Positions 44,006-53,185 of a stretch of DNA of 57,710 bases are shown here, piece by piece; positions within the stretch are counted from its first letter, which is position 1; each line of letters opens with the position of its first letter. A program made the position numbers and the translations under genes. Source of the DNA: Acetobacterium woodii (GTDB taxonomy: Bacteria > Bacillota > Clostridia > Eubacteriales > Eubacteriaceae); assembly GCA_016213825.1 (NCBI GenBank), contig JACQZP010000023.1, positions 1 to 57,710 on the forward strand. Reading direction: 5' to 3'. A model generated the notes under the pieces. That model was not told where the DNA came from. It did no database searches and worked only from the letters and a program-made list of their open reading frames with translations.

Positions 44006-46066
44006 CTATAGGTTACTCTCTTTTTTCTTCTCGGGAAACACTTCTTCCAGAAGCTCATCCATGGGCAGAATGGTGCCTTCAAATTTAGGTTCTTCAATCA
44101 CCCGGCGGCACTCCAGAAAAATTCGCACGGCACCTTCATAGTTTTCCAGGAAGTTGTCCGATTGAAGCACGCCCCGATCCATCAAATGGTAGATAAATAA
44201 GCCCATAAAGTAAACCTTGTCCGGTTCAATATTCTTGAGATTGACATATTTGAAAAACGCCGATAAGGCATTATCTTCTTTATCCAGAATTTCACCGGCA
44301 ATCCGCACCCATTCCTGGGATAGGGTTTCGGTGACAGAGTCTTTAAAGGCCACCCATAAAATAGCCTTGGCCACCGAATCTTCAACAATATTCAATGAAC
44401 TTTGGACTTCTTCGGCGCCTCGATTGAAGGCTTCAATGATTTTTGGCGCATAGGTTATCTGACCCAAGGTATAGTTTTTTCTTAAACTGGCATCAGAATC
44501 GATGAGCTTATTCAATAAAATATCATTTTCTTTTAGCTCTTTTTGGATCACAAACCACTCGTCATAGATACAATAGGGCAGGAATCCAAAATCATTGAAA
44601 ATATGATTGATAATGCGCTGAACCTGCAGGTATTTATCCCGCTTTCGCTGCACTTCTTTTTGTTTTTTGAGGAAGGTTTCCATCTGATAATAAAGATTAT
44701 GTCGCTCAAAGAAACGCTCCATCTGAGCAATGGTCTCCGGTTCATCGCTGTAAAAGATCAGCTCATCCAGTTCCCGTTGTGCTTCACCCAAGCTTCTCCC
44801 GCTGTTCATAATCAGTTGGAGATACTGCTTATCCTCATAGGTGACCCGGTTGCAGGGATGATAAAGGGCATTGGGGAAAGTTTCGGTGTAGATGAAAAAC
44901 ACCTGCCGACTCCGTTTGAAATAAATAATATAACCCTTAGTTGTGAAAAAACCCCAACCCTTGTCACTGGGTTTGTTGCCATGTTTGATATGGAAACCTT
45001 CAGTATACAGACAATTTTTAAGGAGATAGGTAACGACCTTCTCGTTATTGTCAATTCCCATGTTTCTTAAATTTTGCCGATAGTAGGCCCATAGCAGCTC
45101 GATGGCGGTGCCTTTGGGATCAAATAAGGCTTCCATGGAAAACATTTTCTGGCTTTTTAAATTTTTAACAATGCACAAAAGTAAACAATCCAAATGGATT
45201 GCCTCAATAAATTCTCCGGGTTTTATTTTTTCCAGATCTTCAACGACCCGGTCATTAAAATATTCCAGGCTGTCTTTTTTCAGTTTATCCTGAAGCTTGC
45301 TGGTTTTCTGGTTAAAACGGTCAATGGCGTTGGCCACGGAAAACAAGACACTCTCAGAAACGAGGGTCAAAACCACATTTTTTTTCTTATCCCAGGGATA
45401 AAAAACATTTTTCAGAATCACTTCATTGATAATCTCTGATGATTCCACCTGATAGTCCACCAGTAAATCACTGGGAATGGAAATGTAGATTAACTTGGGA
45501 TTGTCCAGGGTATCAATAATCAGGCCGCGGCGGCTCAAAAAGACATTGGCTTTGACAAGTTCGTCCTCGACGCCACAATTGACTTCCACTTCTTCCAGAA
45601 ACTGTTCATTTTGGATCATATAGGCGATAAAATTACGTGTTGAATCCAATCCCTGCTCTTTTAGATTGGCTTCAAACCCATACATCAGTAGAATGTGAAC
45701 GATTCGCACGATATCTCGCTGTCGATCAACTCCGCGGCTTTCTTTGGCCCGGATAAAGGTCTGATTTAAGGGGGAGTCTAAATGATAATAGTCCGGCGTA
45801 ACTGAAAAAAGAGCCTCAACTGCCAGCAGAATCAGCAAGTCTGCCTCAACTGAAACCATTCCATTTTTTTGGACATCTTTATTTTTCTTAAGATTGTTCA
45901 TCATCCATTGATACATATCATCTAGTTTTTCGACACCCTTTTTTAAGACACCATTACAGTCTCCGCAAAGAACATCGTATTTTATATTTAACTTTTCATT
46001 ATCTATTTTATAATTTCTGTCAAAAAAACCGATTGTTTTTCCACATTTATTACACGGCGTTTTCAT
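44006..46066 (-). CDS. Large protein with N-terminal zinc ribbon, function unknown
   Basis: I do not recognise the family of this 686-residue cytosolic protein. The N-terminus has a zinc ribbon CNKC (C5, C8) and CGDC (C34, C37) with the pattern CxxCGKxIGFF, like DUF4428 ribbons. The rest is mostly helical, with charged segments and a coiled-coil-like stretch near ETFLKKQKEVQRKRDKYL; there is no signal peptide, membrane helix or obvious enzyme motif. GGAAGGA precedes the ATG. It is the first gene of an operon with a two-component system and a dehydrogenase, so it may act in the same signal pathway. Confidence 0.7.
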   Translation of the reverse strand: MKTPCNKCGKTIGFFDRNYKIDNEKLNIKYDVLCGDCNGVLKKGVEKLDDMYQWMMNNLKKNKDVQKNGMVSVEADLLILLAVEALFSVTPDYYHLDSPLNQTFIRAKESRGVDRQRDIVRIVHILLMYGFEANLKEQGLDSTRNFIAYMIQNEQFLEEVEVNCGVEDELVKANVFLSRRGLIIDTLDNPKLIYISIPSDLLVDYQVESSEIINEVILKNVFYPWDKKKNVVLTLVSESVLFSVANAIDRFNQKTSKLQDKLKKDSLEYFNDRVVEDLEKIKPGEFIEAIHLDCLLLCIVKNLKSQKMFSMEALFDPKGTAIELLWAYYRQNLRNMGIDNNEKVVTYLLKNCLYTEGFHIKHGNKPSDKGWGFFTTKGYIIYFKRSRQVFFIYTETFPNALYHPCNRVTYEDKQYLQLIMNSGRSLGEAQRELDELIFYSDEPETIAQMERFFERHNLYYQMETFLKKQKEVQRKRDKYLQVQRIINHIFNDFGFLPYCIYDEWFVIQKELKENDILLNKLIDSDASLRKNYTLGQITYAPKIIEAFNRGAEEVQSSLNIVEDSVAKAILWVAFKDSVTETLSQEWVRIAGEILDKEDNALSAFFKYVNLKNIEPDKVYFMGLFIYHLMDRGVLQSDNFLENYEGAVRIFLECRRVIEEPKFEGTILPMDELLEEVFPEKKKESNL

Positions 46067-46208
46067 TTTCTACAATCCTTCCCTATCGTCCTGTTCACAA
46101 TTCTCTATAATTACAATTTTTCCGTTTGCTTTTTAACGGTCTGCACCCATTCTATTGATGTCAGTACCTATAGTTTACCATAAAACCAAGCTTTTTACTC
46201 AAAAAAAA

Positions 46209-46242
46209 TAAAAGAGCAAGCTAAATTAAGTTTGCTCTTTTA
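46209..46242 (-). terminator. Terminator of mnmA
   Basis: TAAAAGAGCAA pairs with TTGCTCTTTTA on the minus strand and is followed by a T-run. Confidence 0.85.
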
Positions 46243-46260
46243 TGTCTCATTTTGAGTTTA

Positions 46261-47361
<1,101 letters not shown>

Positions 47362-47384
47362 CTACCAAATCCAACATTTATTTT

Positions 47385-48575
47385 TTACTGGATCATCTCT
47401 TTCGCCATTTTTTTAGCTAATTCATTTAAACTTGCAATATCTTGTTCATCAGGTGTTCCCTGAATCATCAGTATCTCGTCAATGGTATCCACTTTCGCAT
47501 CGTGGATAAAACAATTGAAATTTTTATCCGCCCCGCCGCTCCAGCTGAAATCCGCAAAAAATCCAACCTTATGATTATCGACTTTTATTTCACCTAATTT
47601 ATAAAGCAGATTGGCCATTTTCGGGAAAATCTGTCCATAATAAGATGGTGCGCCCAAAAACAGGCCCTTGTATTTCCAGATATCAGAAATAATAAATGAA
47701 ATATCGGTTTTGGCCACATCGTACAGTTTCACTTCTTGGACACCTTCGTTCTTTAAAGCGATCGCTAAAATTTCCGCCGCTTTTTGAGTACAGCCATACA
47801 TGGAACCGTAGGCAATCACAACCCCGGGATCGGTTTCCTTGGCACTCATTTTCACATACATGTCTAAGATATATTTAGGATTGTCCCGCCAGATTAAACC
47901 GTGGGAAGGACAAATCGTTCCGATTTCGATTCCGCCTAATTTATTTAACGCTTTTAACGCCTGACCAGCTACCTTGCCAACAATACAGGCATAGTATCGT
48001 CGCGTTGGTTCTTCAAAAGCCGCCAGATCATTTTCGTCATCAAAAATGCTTCCCACTGGGGCTTTAAAGCTGCCAAAGACATCCATCGAAAAGAGCACTT
48101 TATCGTTAATATCATAGGTAACCATGGATTCTGGCCAGTGAACCATCGGTGTCATAAAAAACTGCAGGGTATGTTTACCCAGACAAAGGGTATCCCCATC
48201 ACCAACCTCATGTAAATTTTGAGGCACTTTATAAAAATTGTTCATAATCGGAAAGGTTTTTTTGTTCCCGACAATTTTCATATCCGGATACTCGGCCAGC
48301 AAATCGGTAATGCCGCTGGAATGATCCGGCTCCATATGATTGACAATCAGGTAGTCAACCTTTTTGTCTCCAATAATGGATTTAATTTTCTCTATATATT
48401 CATCAGCTTTGATCGTTTTTACGGTATCAATGATGGCTACTTTTTCATCATTGATCAGAAATGCATTATAAGAAACACCTTCCTGATCAATCGGCCACAT
48501 TCCTTCAAAAAGTGTTGTTTGATAATCATTCACGCCTACCCAAAAAATATCATCTTTAATTTTTACTGCATTCAT
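47385..48575 (-). CDS. fprA: A-type flavoprotein (flavodiiron protein)
   Basis: The enzyme (396 residues) reduces O2 to water, or NO to N2O, with electrons from rubredoxin or F420-type donors. It has an N-terminal beta-lactamase-like diiron domain with HxExDH (H80-H85, NHMEPDHSSG) and a C-terminal flavodoxin domain beginning YGSMYGCTQKAAEIL. It lacks a fused rubredoxin. A GTG at 48587 is too close to AAGGA; I chose the ATG at 48575. It is typical of oxygen defence in strict anaerobes. Confidence 0.95.
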   Translation of the reverse strand: MNAVKIKDDIFWVGVNDYQTTLFEGMWPIDQEGVSYNAFLINDEKVAIIDTVKTIKADEYIEKIKSIIGDKKVDYLIVNHMEPDHSSGITDLLAEYPDMKIVGNKKTFPIMNNFYKVPQNLHEVGDGDTLCLGKHTLQFFMTPMVHWPESMVTYDINDKVLFSMDVFGSFKAPVGSIFDDENDLAAFEEPTRRYYACIVGKVAGQALKALNKLGGIEIGTICPSHGLIWRDNPKYILDMYVKMSAKETDPGVVIAYGSMYGCTQKAAEILAIALKNEGVQEVKLYDVAKTDISFIISDIWKYKGLFLGAPSYYGQIFPKMANLLYKLGEIKVDNHKVGFFADFSWSGGADKNFNCFIHDAKVDTIDEILMIQGTPDEQDIASLNELAKKMAKEMIQ

Positions 48576-48611
48576 ATTATTCCCCACTTTCCTTATGTTT
48601 TCTCGAACTTA

Positions 48612-48640
48612 AATATAACCTTAAATGCAAAATATTTCAA
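48612..48640 (-). promoter_or_regulatory. Promoter of fprA
   Basis: TTGAAA (48635-48640), 17 bases and TATATT (48612-48617) on the minus strand. Confidence 0.65.
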
Positions 48641-48717
48641 GAGCAAAAAACAAACAGTTAAGAATGGATCTTGAGAATAATAATTGGAGTTGGCTTGGTC
48701 ATTAATTGACCGAAATA

Positions 48718-48746
48718 AAAAAGAGGTGCTCGTTGCACCTCTTTTT
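48718..48746. terminator. Orphan bidirectional terminator
   Basis: A perfect 12-bp inverted repeat with A-run and T-run on either side works in both directions, in the gap between fprA and the divergent small gene. No annotated gene ends here. Confidence 0.75.
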
Positions 48747-48787
48747 CAAGAAAATTAAGAAAGGAAATTAAAACGTTTTCACACCAT
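48718..48787 (-). ncRNA. Candidate small RNA upstream of fprA
   Basis: A strong terminator hairpin (48718-48729 with 48735-48746, then a T-run) lies upstream of the fprA promoter with no gene ending there. A TATAAT (48794-48799) on the minus strand with a weak -35 could start a transcript of about 70 bases ending in this hairpin. A palindrome close to the CcpA cre consensus, TTAAAACGTTTTCA (48768-48781), lies just after the start point. A second hairpin GGTCA-TTAAT-TGACC follows at about 48698-48712. Speculative. Confidence 0.3.
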
Positions 48788-48920
48788 GAATTTATTATAA
48801 CCGATTACATTTTAAAAATCTAGTACTTTTTTTATTTTTTATGCATTATTTTAATTTTTTTTCCATTTATTGCCTTTGTTACTTAATGAAAGCTTAGTAA
48901 AATTTTTACCCGCTATTCCA

Positions 48921-48950
48921 TTTACTGTTTTTTTCAAGCTGTGCTATAAT
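48921..48950 (+). promoter_or_regulatory. Promoter of the small plus-strand gene
   Basis: TTTACT (48921-48926), 18 bases and TATAAT (48945-48950), about 40 bases before the ATG. Confidence 0.65.
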
Positions 48951-48994
48951 GACGTTGATTAAACACTCATCTGATACTGAAAGGAGCTGGTAAA

Positions 48995-49282
48995 ATGATT
49001 GAAACAAAAGATTCCGATTTTGCTTCAACCGACGAACAATGGACCGAAAAAGAAATCAAGGAAGAGTTACGTCGATTATTTTTAGGTGGCGACGACTGGA
49101 GCAAGGAAGCCTGTATGGGATACTTTCTTAAAACCTGTCAACGCACAAATCTTGATATTAAAACTACCCAAACTCTCGCCATTACCCTATATCACCTTTT
49201 TGATGAATTGACGGTAAGCGATGCGAAGAAATTTTATTACAACGAATGTCACGCCATTTTATCTGGGCGTAATCATATTTAA
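48995..49282 (+). CDS. Small acidic hypothetical protein
   Basis: The 95-residue cytosolic protein is unrecognised. It has the ring WTEKEIKEELRRLFLGGDDW, looks all-helical and acidic at its N-terminus, and lacks a signal or membrane segment. AAAGGAG precedes the ATG, and it has its own promoter and terminator, so it is very probably real. It is the only plus-strand gene of this stretch. Confidence 0.7.
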   Translation: MIETKDSDFASTDEQWTEKEIKEELRRLFLGGDDWSKEACMGYFLKTCQRTNLDIKTTQTLAITLYHLFDELTVSDAKKFYYNECHAILSGRNHI

Positions 49283-49295
49283 TTTCTGAATTTAT

Positions 49296-49332
49296 AAAAG
49301 GGTTTTCACTGCTCAGCAGCGAAAACCCTTTT
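49296..49332. terminator. Bidirectional terminator
   Basis: A perfect 12-bp inverted repeat (49296-49307 with 49321-49332) lies between the small gene and the converging GspE/GspF operon. Confidence 0.85.
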
Positions 49333-49339
49333 CTTTTTA

Positions 49340-50002
49340 TTAATGCCCCACATGAACCATATTGGGATAAACCTGATCCATAAAATTATTTGGATAGGTG
49401 GTGTCTAAAAATTCTTCAAAACCCCCACTGGCCGGAATCCCCTGCATCCGTTCATTCCATCGGTTAACTGCTAAAGCTGAAATAGTCATATTGATAACCA
49501 TAAAAACAACTAAAACCCAAGTTAGCGGCACCCCCAGTTTCCTGGGTATTTTTTCAATGAGTTTTGACATTAACGGGTAGATTTCCTTTACCCAAAGCAG
49601 ACTCAGTGCGCCCCAATAGAAAGAATACTGCAAACTGGTTCGACCACCTAAATTGAAGGGCATTTGTTGATACTGCCAGGACACCGTGCCGGTGGCAGCT
49701 TGCTGTACATAGCTACTGACAAACTCAAATCCTCCGCCCAATACCATTCCTGCCAGAAAAATGAAATACCATTTTCGATGGGCAATCGGATGAAGTACTA
49801 GCGTCATCAACACTGCCCCAAAGCCATAAACTGGATTAAAGGGACCATAAATAAGCCCTTGTCTACTTTGGATGTAACCATTTGTTACCAGACAATACAA
49901 GGTTTCAACGACTACCCCCAGAAAGCACCCAATCATAAACACCCAAAACAACTTGTAAAAATCAATTCCTGCTGCAAAACTTTTTCCTGTTTTTTTTGCC
50001 AT
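49340..50002 (-). CDS. Putative ABC-transporter type IV membrane protein (PF06541-like)
   Basis: The product (220 residues) has about six membrane helices and the family segments FFLGVVVETLYC (here FLGVVVETLYC), GFIQSRQGLIYGPFNPVYGFGA (close form) and SWQYQQMPFNLGGR...SFYWG. Members are called putative ABC-transporter proteins, but function is not established. The ATG at 50002 follows GAGGAG; a start at 50026 is less likely. It lies 45 bases after the GspF gene and may be co-transcribed. Confidence 0.8.
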   Translation of the reverse strand: MAKKTGKSFAAGIDFYKLFWVFMIGCFLGVVVETLYCLVTNGYIQSRQGLIYGPFNPVYGFGAVLMTLVLHPIAHRKWYFIFLAGMVLGGGFEFVSSYVQQAATGTVSWQYQQMPFNLGGRTSLQYSFYWGALSLLWVKEIYPLMSKLIEKIPRKLGVPLTWVLVVFMVINMTISALAVNRWNERMQGIPASGGFEEFLDTTYPNNFMDQVYPNMVHVGH

Positions 50003-50047
50003 TTTTGTCTCCTCAAAATTGTTCATTAATGATTTAATATCCTTAAT

Positions 50048-51274
50048 TTACATATTGGCATATGCCGAATATATGTCAAAAACTGGGAGCATAATGGCTG
50101 CCAGAATAAAAAGAACCACTCCTCCAAAAATCAGAAGAATCAGGGGCTCCAGGGAAGTATTGATGATCTGGATTCTGTTTTTTATTTCATCTTTGTAAAT
50201 CAGGTTAAGGGTTTCCAAAACCTCTGGCAGCGAACCAGAGGCTTCCCCGATGGTAACCAGCTGACAAAAAAGGCGAGGGAAAATAGCACTTTCCTCCATA
50301 GCCTGGCCCAATCGCTTCCCATTTGATACCTTTTCCCGAATCATTATTAATTCTTTTTTTATAAAACGATTGTCGGTAACACCTTCTAATCGCTGAAGTA
50401 CACCTAAAAGATCAATTCCGCTCGTTAAGAGCATCCCCATGGTCGTGGCAATTCTGGCCAAACACTGATAATGATTTAGCTTACCGATCAACGGCAGTTT
50501 AATTTTTATGCGATCCTTCGCAAGGGCAAGTGCTGGAAGATCTTGTAAAAAAGCGAGTGATATTACACTTCCAAATAAAATTAACAGCATCACTGGCCAA
50601 CCATTGATTAATGACTGACTTAACCCCACCAAAATCTGAGTTGGTCTGGGTAACTCCGCATTCATTACTTCAAACATTCCCACAAACGTGGGCAACACAT
50701 AAGTGATCAAAAATATCAGCACCAGGATAAAGACAATACTCAGAATCATCGGATAAAAGAGAATTTGCTGCAGCTGCCGACGATTTTTTTCTTCGGTTTC
50801 ATAGTGCTCAGCCATTCCCAAAAGAATTTCAGCAAGATTGCCGCTGGCTTCACCGGCTTCTACCATAAAAACAAATAGTGCCGGAAATGTTTTCGGATAA
50901 ACCGCCATTGCCACGGAAAGACTCTCCCCAGCTTGAATTTGACTGCATACCCCTGACAGATCTTTAGCAAAACCATTGTTTTTTGTTTCCTCGCCAATCA
51001 GTTCCAAACATTTTAAAATTGGAATTCCGGCATTTAACATAATATGGAACTGTCGACAAAATCGACTGAATTCGTCCCCTGTCACTGACCGGAAGCGAAA
51101 ATCAAACTCTTTATTCAAAATTCCTTCGGATCTCCTTTTTTCGCGGAGTTCTAAGACAATCAGATTTTGAGTCTGCAGCACCATCACTGCCTCGCGTTTG
51201 GTCTGTCCGATAACTGTACCGGTGAGGGTCTTTCCCTTCATATCTTTGGCCTTATAAATAAACTGTTTATCCAT
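50048..51274 (-). CDS. gspF: Type II secretion/type IV pilus platform protein GspF/PilC
   Basis: The 408-residue inner-membrane platform protein has two GspF domains (about 65-190 and 265-390), each with FCRQFHIMLNAGIPIL or a related motif, and three membrane helices. It sits between the ATPase gene (nine bases upstream) and the PF06541-like gene. It would work with GspE to assemble pilin-like fibres. Confidence 0.92.
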   Translation of the reverse strand: MDKQFIYKAKDMKGKTLTGTVIGQTKREAVMVLQTQNLIVLELREKRRSEGILNKEFDFRFRSVTGDEFSRFCRQFHIMLNAGIPILKCLELIGEETKNNGFAKDLSGVCSQIQAGESLSVAMAVYPKTFPALFVFMVEAGEASGNLAEILLGMAEHYETEEKNRRQLQQILFYPMILSIVFILVLIFLITYVLPTFVGMFEVMNAELPRPTQILVGLSQSLINGWPVMLLILFGSVISLAFLQDLPALALAKDRIKIKLPLIGKLNHYQCLARIATTMGMLLTSGIDLLGVLQRLEGVTDNRFIKKELIMIREKVSNGKRLGQAMEESAIFPRLFCQLVTIGEASGSLPEVLETLNLIYKDEIKNRIQIINTSLEPLILLIFGGVVLFILAAIMLPVFDIYSAYANM

Positions 51275-51283
51275 AGCCCCACC

Positions 51284-52948
51284 CTAATGATGCCAATCAT
51301 TTTCGAATGTCAAAATCTCCAATCCCTCGGAAAGGGATGTGTTCCCCAAAAAAAGATGGCGTTTCAGGGAATCTTCAATTGGCTTGAGACCTTCTTCCAG
51401 AGCTATTTTTCGAATCTCATCATAACCGGCCCCTTTGGCAATGGCTTCGCGAATCTTGCGAGTGATTTTTAATACTTCCTGAACCGCGATTCGCCCCCGA
51501 TAGCCAGTACCGTGACAAAGCGAACAGCCTACTGGATAAAAAAGATCGACGTCCCGGTTGGTAATATTCAATAACCTTTTTTCCGTTTCGGTTGCCAGCG
51601 CTTTTCTTTTGCAATTAGGGCATAGTCGTTTGATCAACTTTTGGGAAATCACCCCTCTCAGGGCGGTGGACAATAAATATAACGGAATTTTCATATCCAT
51701 CAGGCGGGTGATCGAAGCAATGGCATTGTTCGTATGAATGGTCGATAAAACAAAATGCCCGGTGATCGCTGCCCGGATTGCAATTTCAGCGGTTTCTTCG
51801 TCCCTTATTTCGCCTACCATAATCACATTGGGGTCCTGCCTTAAAATCGCCCGAAGACCGGTTGCAAAATTAAGTCCAGTTTTTTCATTGACCTGAATCT
51901 GGTTGATATCTGCCATTTGATACTCCACCGGATCTTCGATGGTAATGATATTCTGGGTTTGGGGATCCAAACCATTCAACAGACTATATAATGTGGTGGA
52001 CTTACCGCTCCCGGTGGGTCCCGCGGCCAGCAGCATCCCATGGGGTGCTTCCATTATTTCCGCCAACAAGCTTTTTTGTTCAGTTGAAAACCCCAGGTCA
52101 GCCATCGAAACAAAAAACTTCTTTTCATCAAGTAAACGCAAGACAATTTTTTCGCCGTGAATGGTTGGCATAATCGATAAACGCACATCAATCTGACGGC
52201 CTTCATAATCGGTTGTAAAGGCACCATCCTGGGGCAGACGATGTTCGGCGATGTCGCATCCGCCTAGTATTTTCAGTCGGGAAACAAGGCCTTGAAAGGT
52301 TCTCCTATCCAGTAATTTCGCCAATCTCAAAATTCCGTCAATCCGAAAGCGAACCTGAATTTTCTTGGGAAATGCTTCAATATGAATATCACTGGCCCCC
52401 TGGGAAACACCTTCTTCAATTAACTGGTTTACCAATGTAATGATGGATGGTTCCGGAGATGCTTCACCTTTTTGTCCAGACTTCTTCTCAGTTGCTTTTT
52501 CATTTTCTAAAGAATTATCATGATAGTGTTTCTGAATGAGTTCCTGGATAGAATCTTTTTCGGTTACTAAAATTTTTAACCGCTTATTTGATATTCGCTG
52601 TAGACTGCGAACCATTTCTTCATGGGTAGGATCCGCCATCAGAATGACCAGTTTTTCTTCATCCGGCTGGTTTAGCGGAAAAACAAGGTTTTCCCAAGCT
52701 TGTTCTTTAGAAAAAAATTGCAACGCCTTTTTATCCATCTTATCCTTCTGGGGATCATAAATATCAAAACCCCCTTCATGATGTAAAATCTGCTTTAATT
52801 GTTCTTGTGAAATAATACGGTTATTTAATAATACGTCGAGGATCGAATTCTCTGATCTTTCCACTTCCGGAATGCACTCCATGATGTCACTGCGTGTGAT
52901 TAACTGGTTTTTTAACAGCATTTCCAAAACCAACATATTTTCTCTCAT
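51284..52948 (-). CDS. gspE: Type II secretion/type IV pilus assembly ATPase GspE/PilB
   Basis: The 554-residue ATPase has an N-terminal GspE domain (about 1-150), Walker A GPTGSGKSTTLYS, the Asp box and Walker B region DPNVIMVGEIRDEETAE, the His box TGHFVLSTIHTN, and a zinc site CPNC...CSLC. A full AGGAGG precedes the ATG, and a perfect 8-bp hairpin abuts it. No pilin, prepilin peptidase or PilM-like gene is nearby. Confidence 0.94.
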   Translation of the reverse strand: MRENMLVLEMLLKNQLITRSDIMECIPEVERSENSILDVLLNNRIISQEQLKQILHHEGGFDIYDPQKDKMDKKALQFFSKEQAWENLVFPLNQPDEEKLVILMADPTHEEMVRSLQRISNKRLKILVTEKDSIQELIQKHYHDNSLENEKATEKKSGQKGEASPEPSIITLVNQLIEEGVSQGASDIHIEAFPKKIQVRFRIDGILRLAKLLDRRTFQGLVSRLKILGGCDIAEHRLPQDGAFTTDYEGRQIDVRLSIMPTIHGEKIVLRLLDEKKFFVSMADLGFSTEQKSLLAEIMEAPHGMLLAAGPTGSGKSTTLYSLLNGLDPQTQNIITIEDPVEYQMADINQIQVNEKTGLNFATGLRAILRQDPNVIMVGEIRDEETAEIAIRAAITGHFVLSTIHTNNAIASITRLMDMKIPLYLLSTALRGVISQKLIKRLCPNCKRKALATETEKRLLNITNRDVDLFYPVGCSLCHGTGYRGRIAVQEVLKITRKIREAIAKGAGYDEIRKIALEEGLKPIEDSLKRHLFLGNTSLSEGLEILTFENDWHH

Positions 52949-52958
52949 CAGGCCTCCT

Positions 52959-52981
52959 ATTAACGATGGTTATTCGTTAAT
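52959..52981 (-). promoter_or_regulatory. Hairpin abutting the gspE ribosome-binding site
   Basis: ATTAACGA and TCGTTAAT (52974-52981 with 52959-52966) form a perfect 8-bp stem with a seven-base loop; its 3' arm ends directly before AGGAGG. It could control ribosome access or be an operator. A TATACT lies just upstream without a good -35. The rest of 52982-53185 shows nothing I can name. Confidence 0.5.
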
Positions 52982-53185
52982 GGCAGTATATCTGATTTGC
53001 GAATAAAATTCCATTAAAATACACATTATCGCCGATGTTTTTAAATCGTTCTCTTTCTTTCATCAAACATGCATGGTTTTTAGATCAAACGACTCAAAAA
53101 AGCCATTAGTACGAGCTTCTAATCATGTTAACATTTCGGTTGGAATTAGAAATACTCTTGAAAATAATGCCTATTTTAAATGCCG

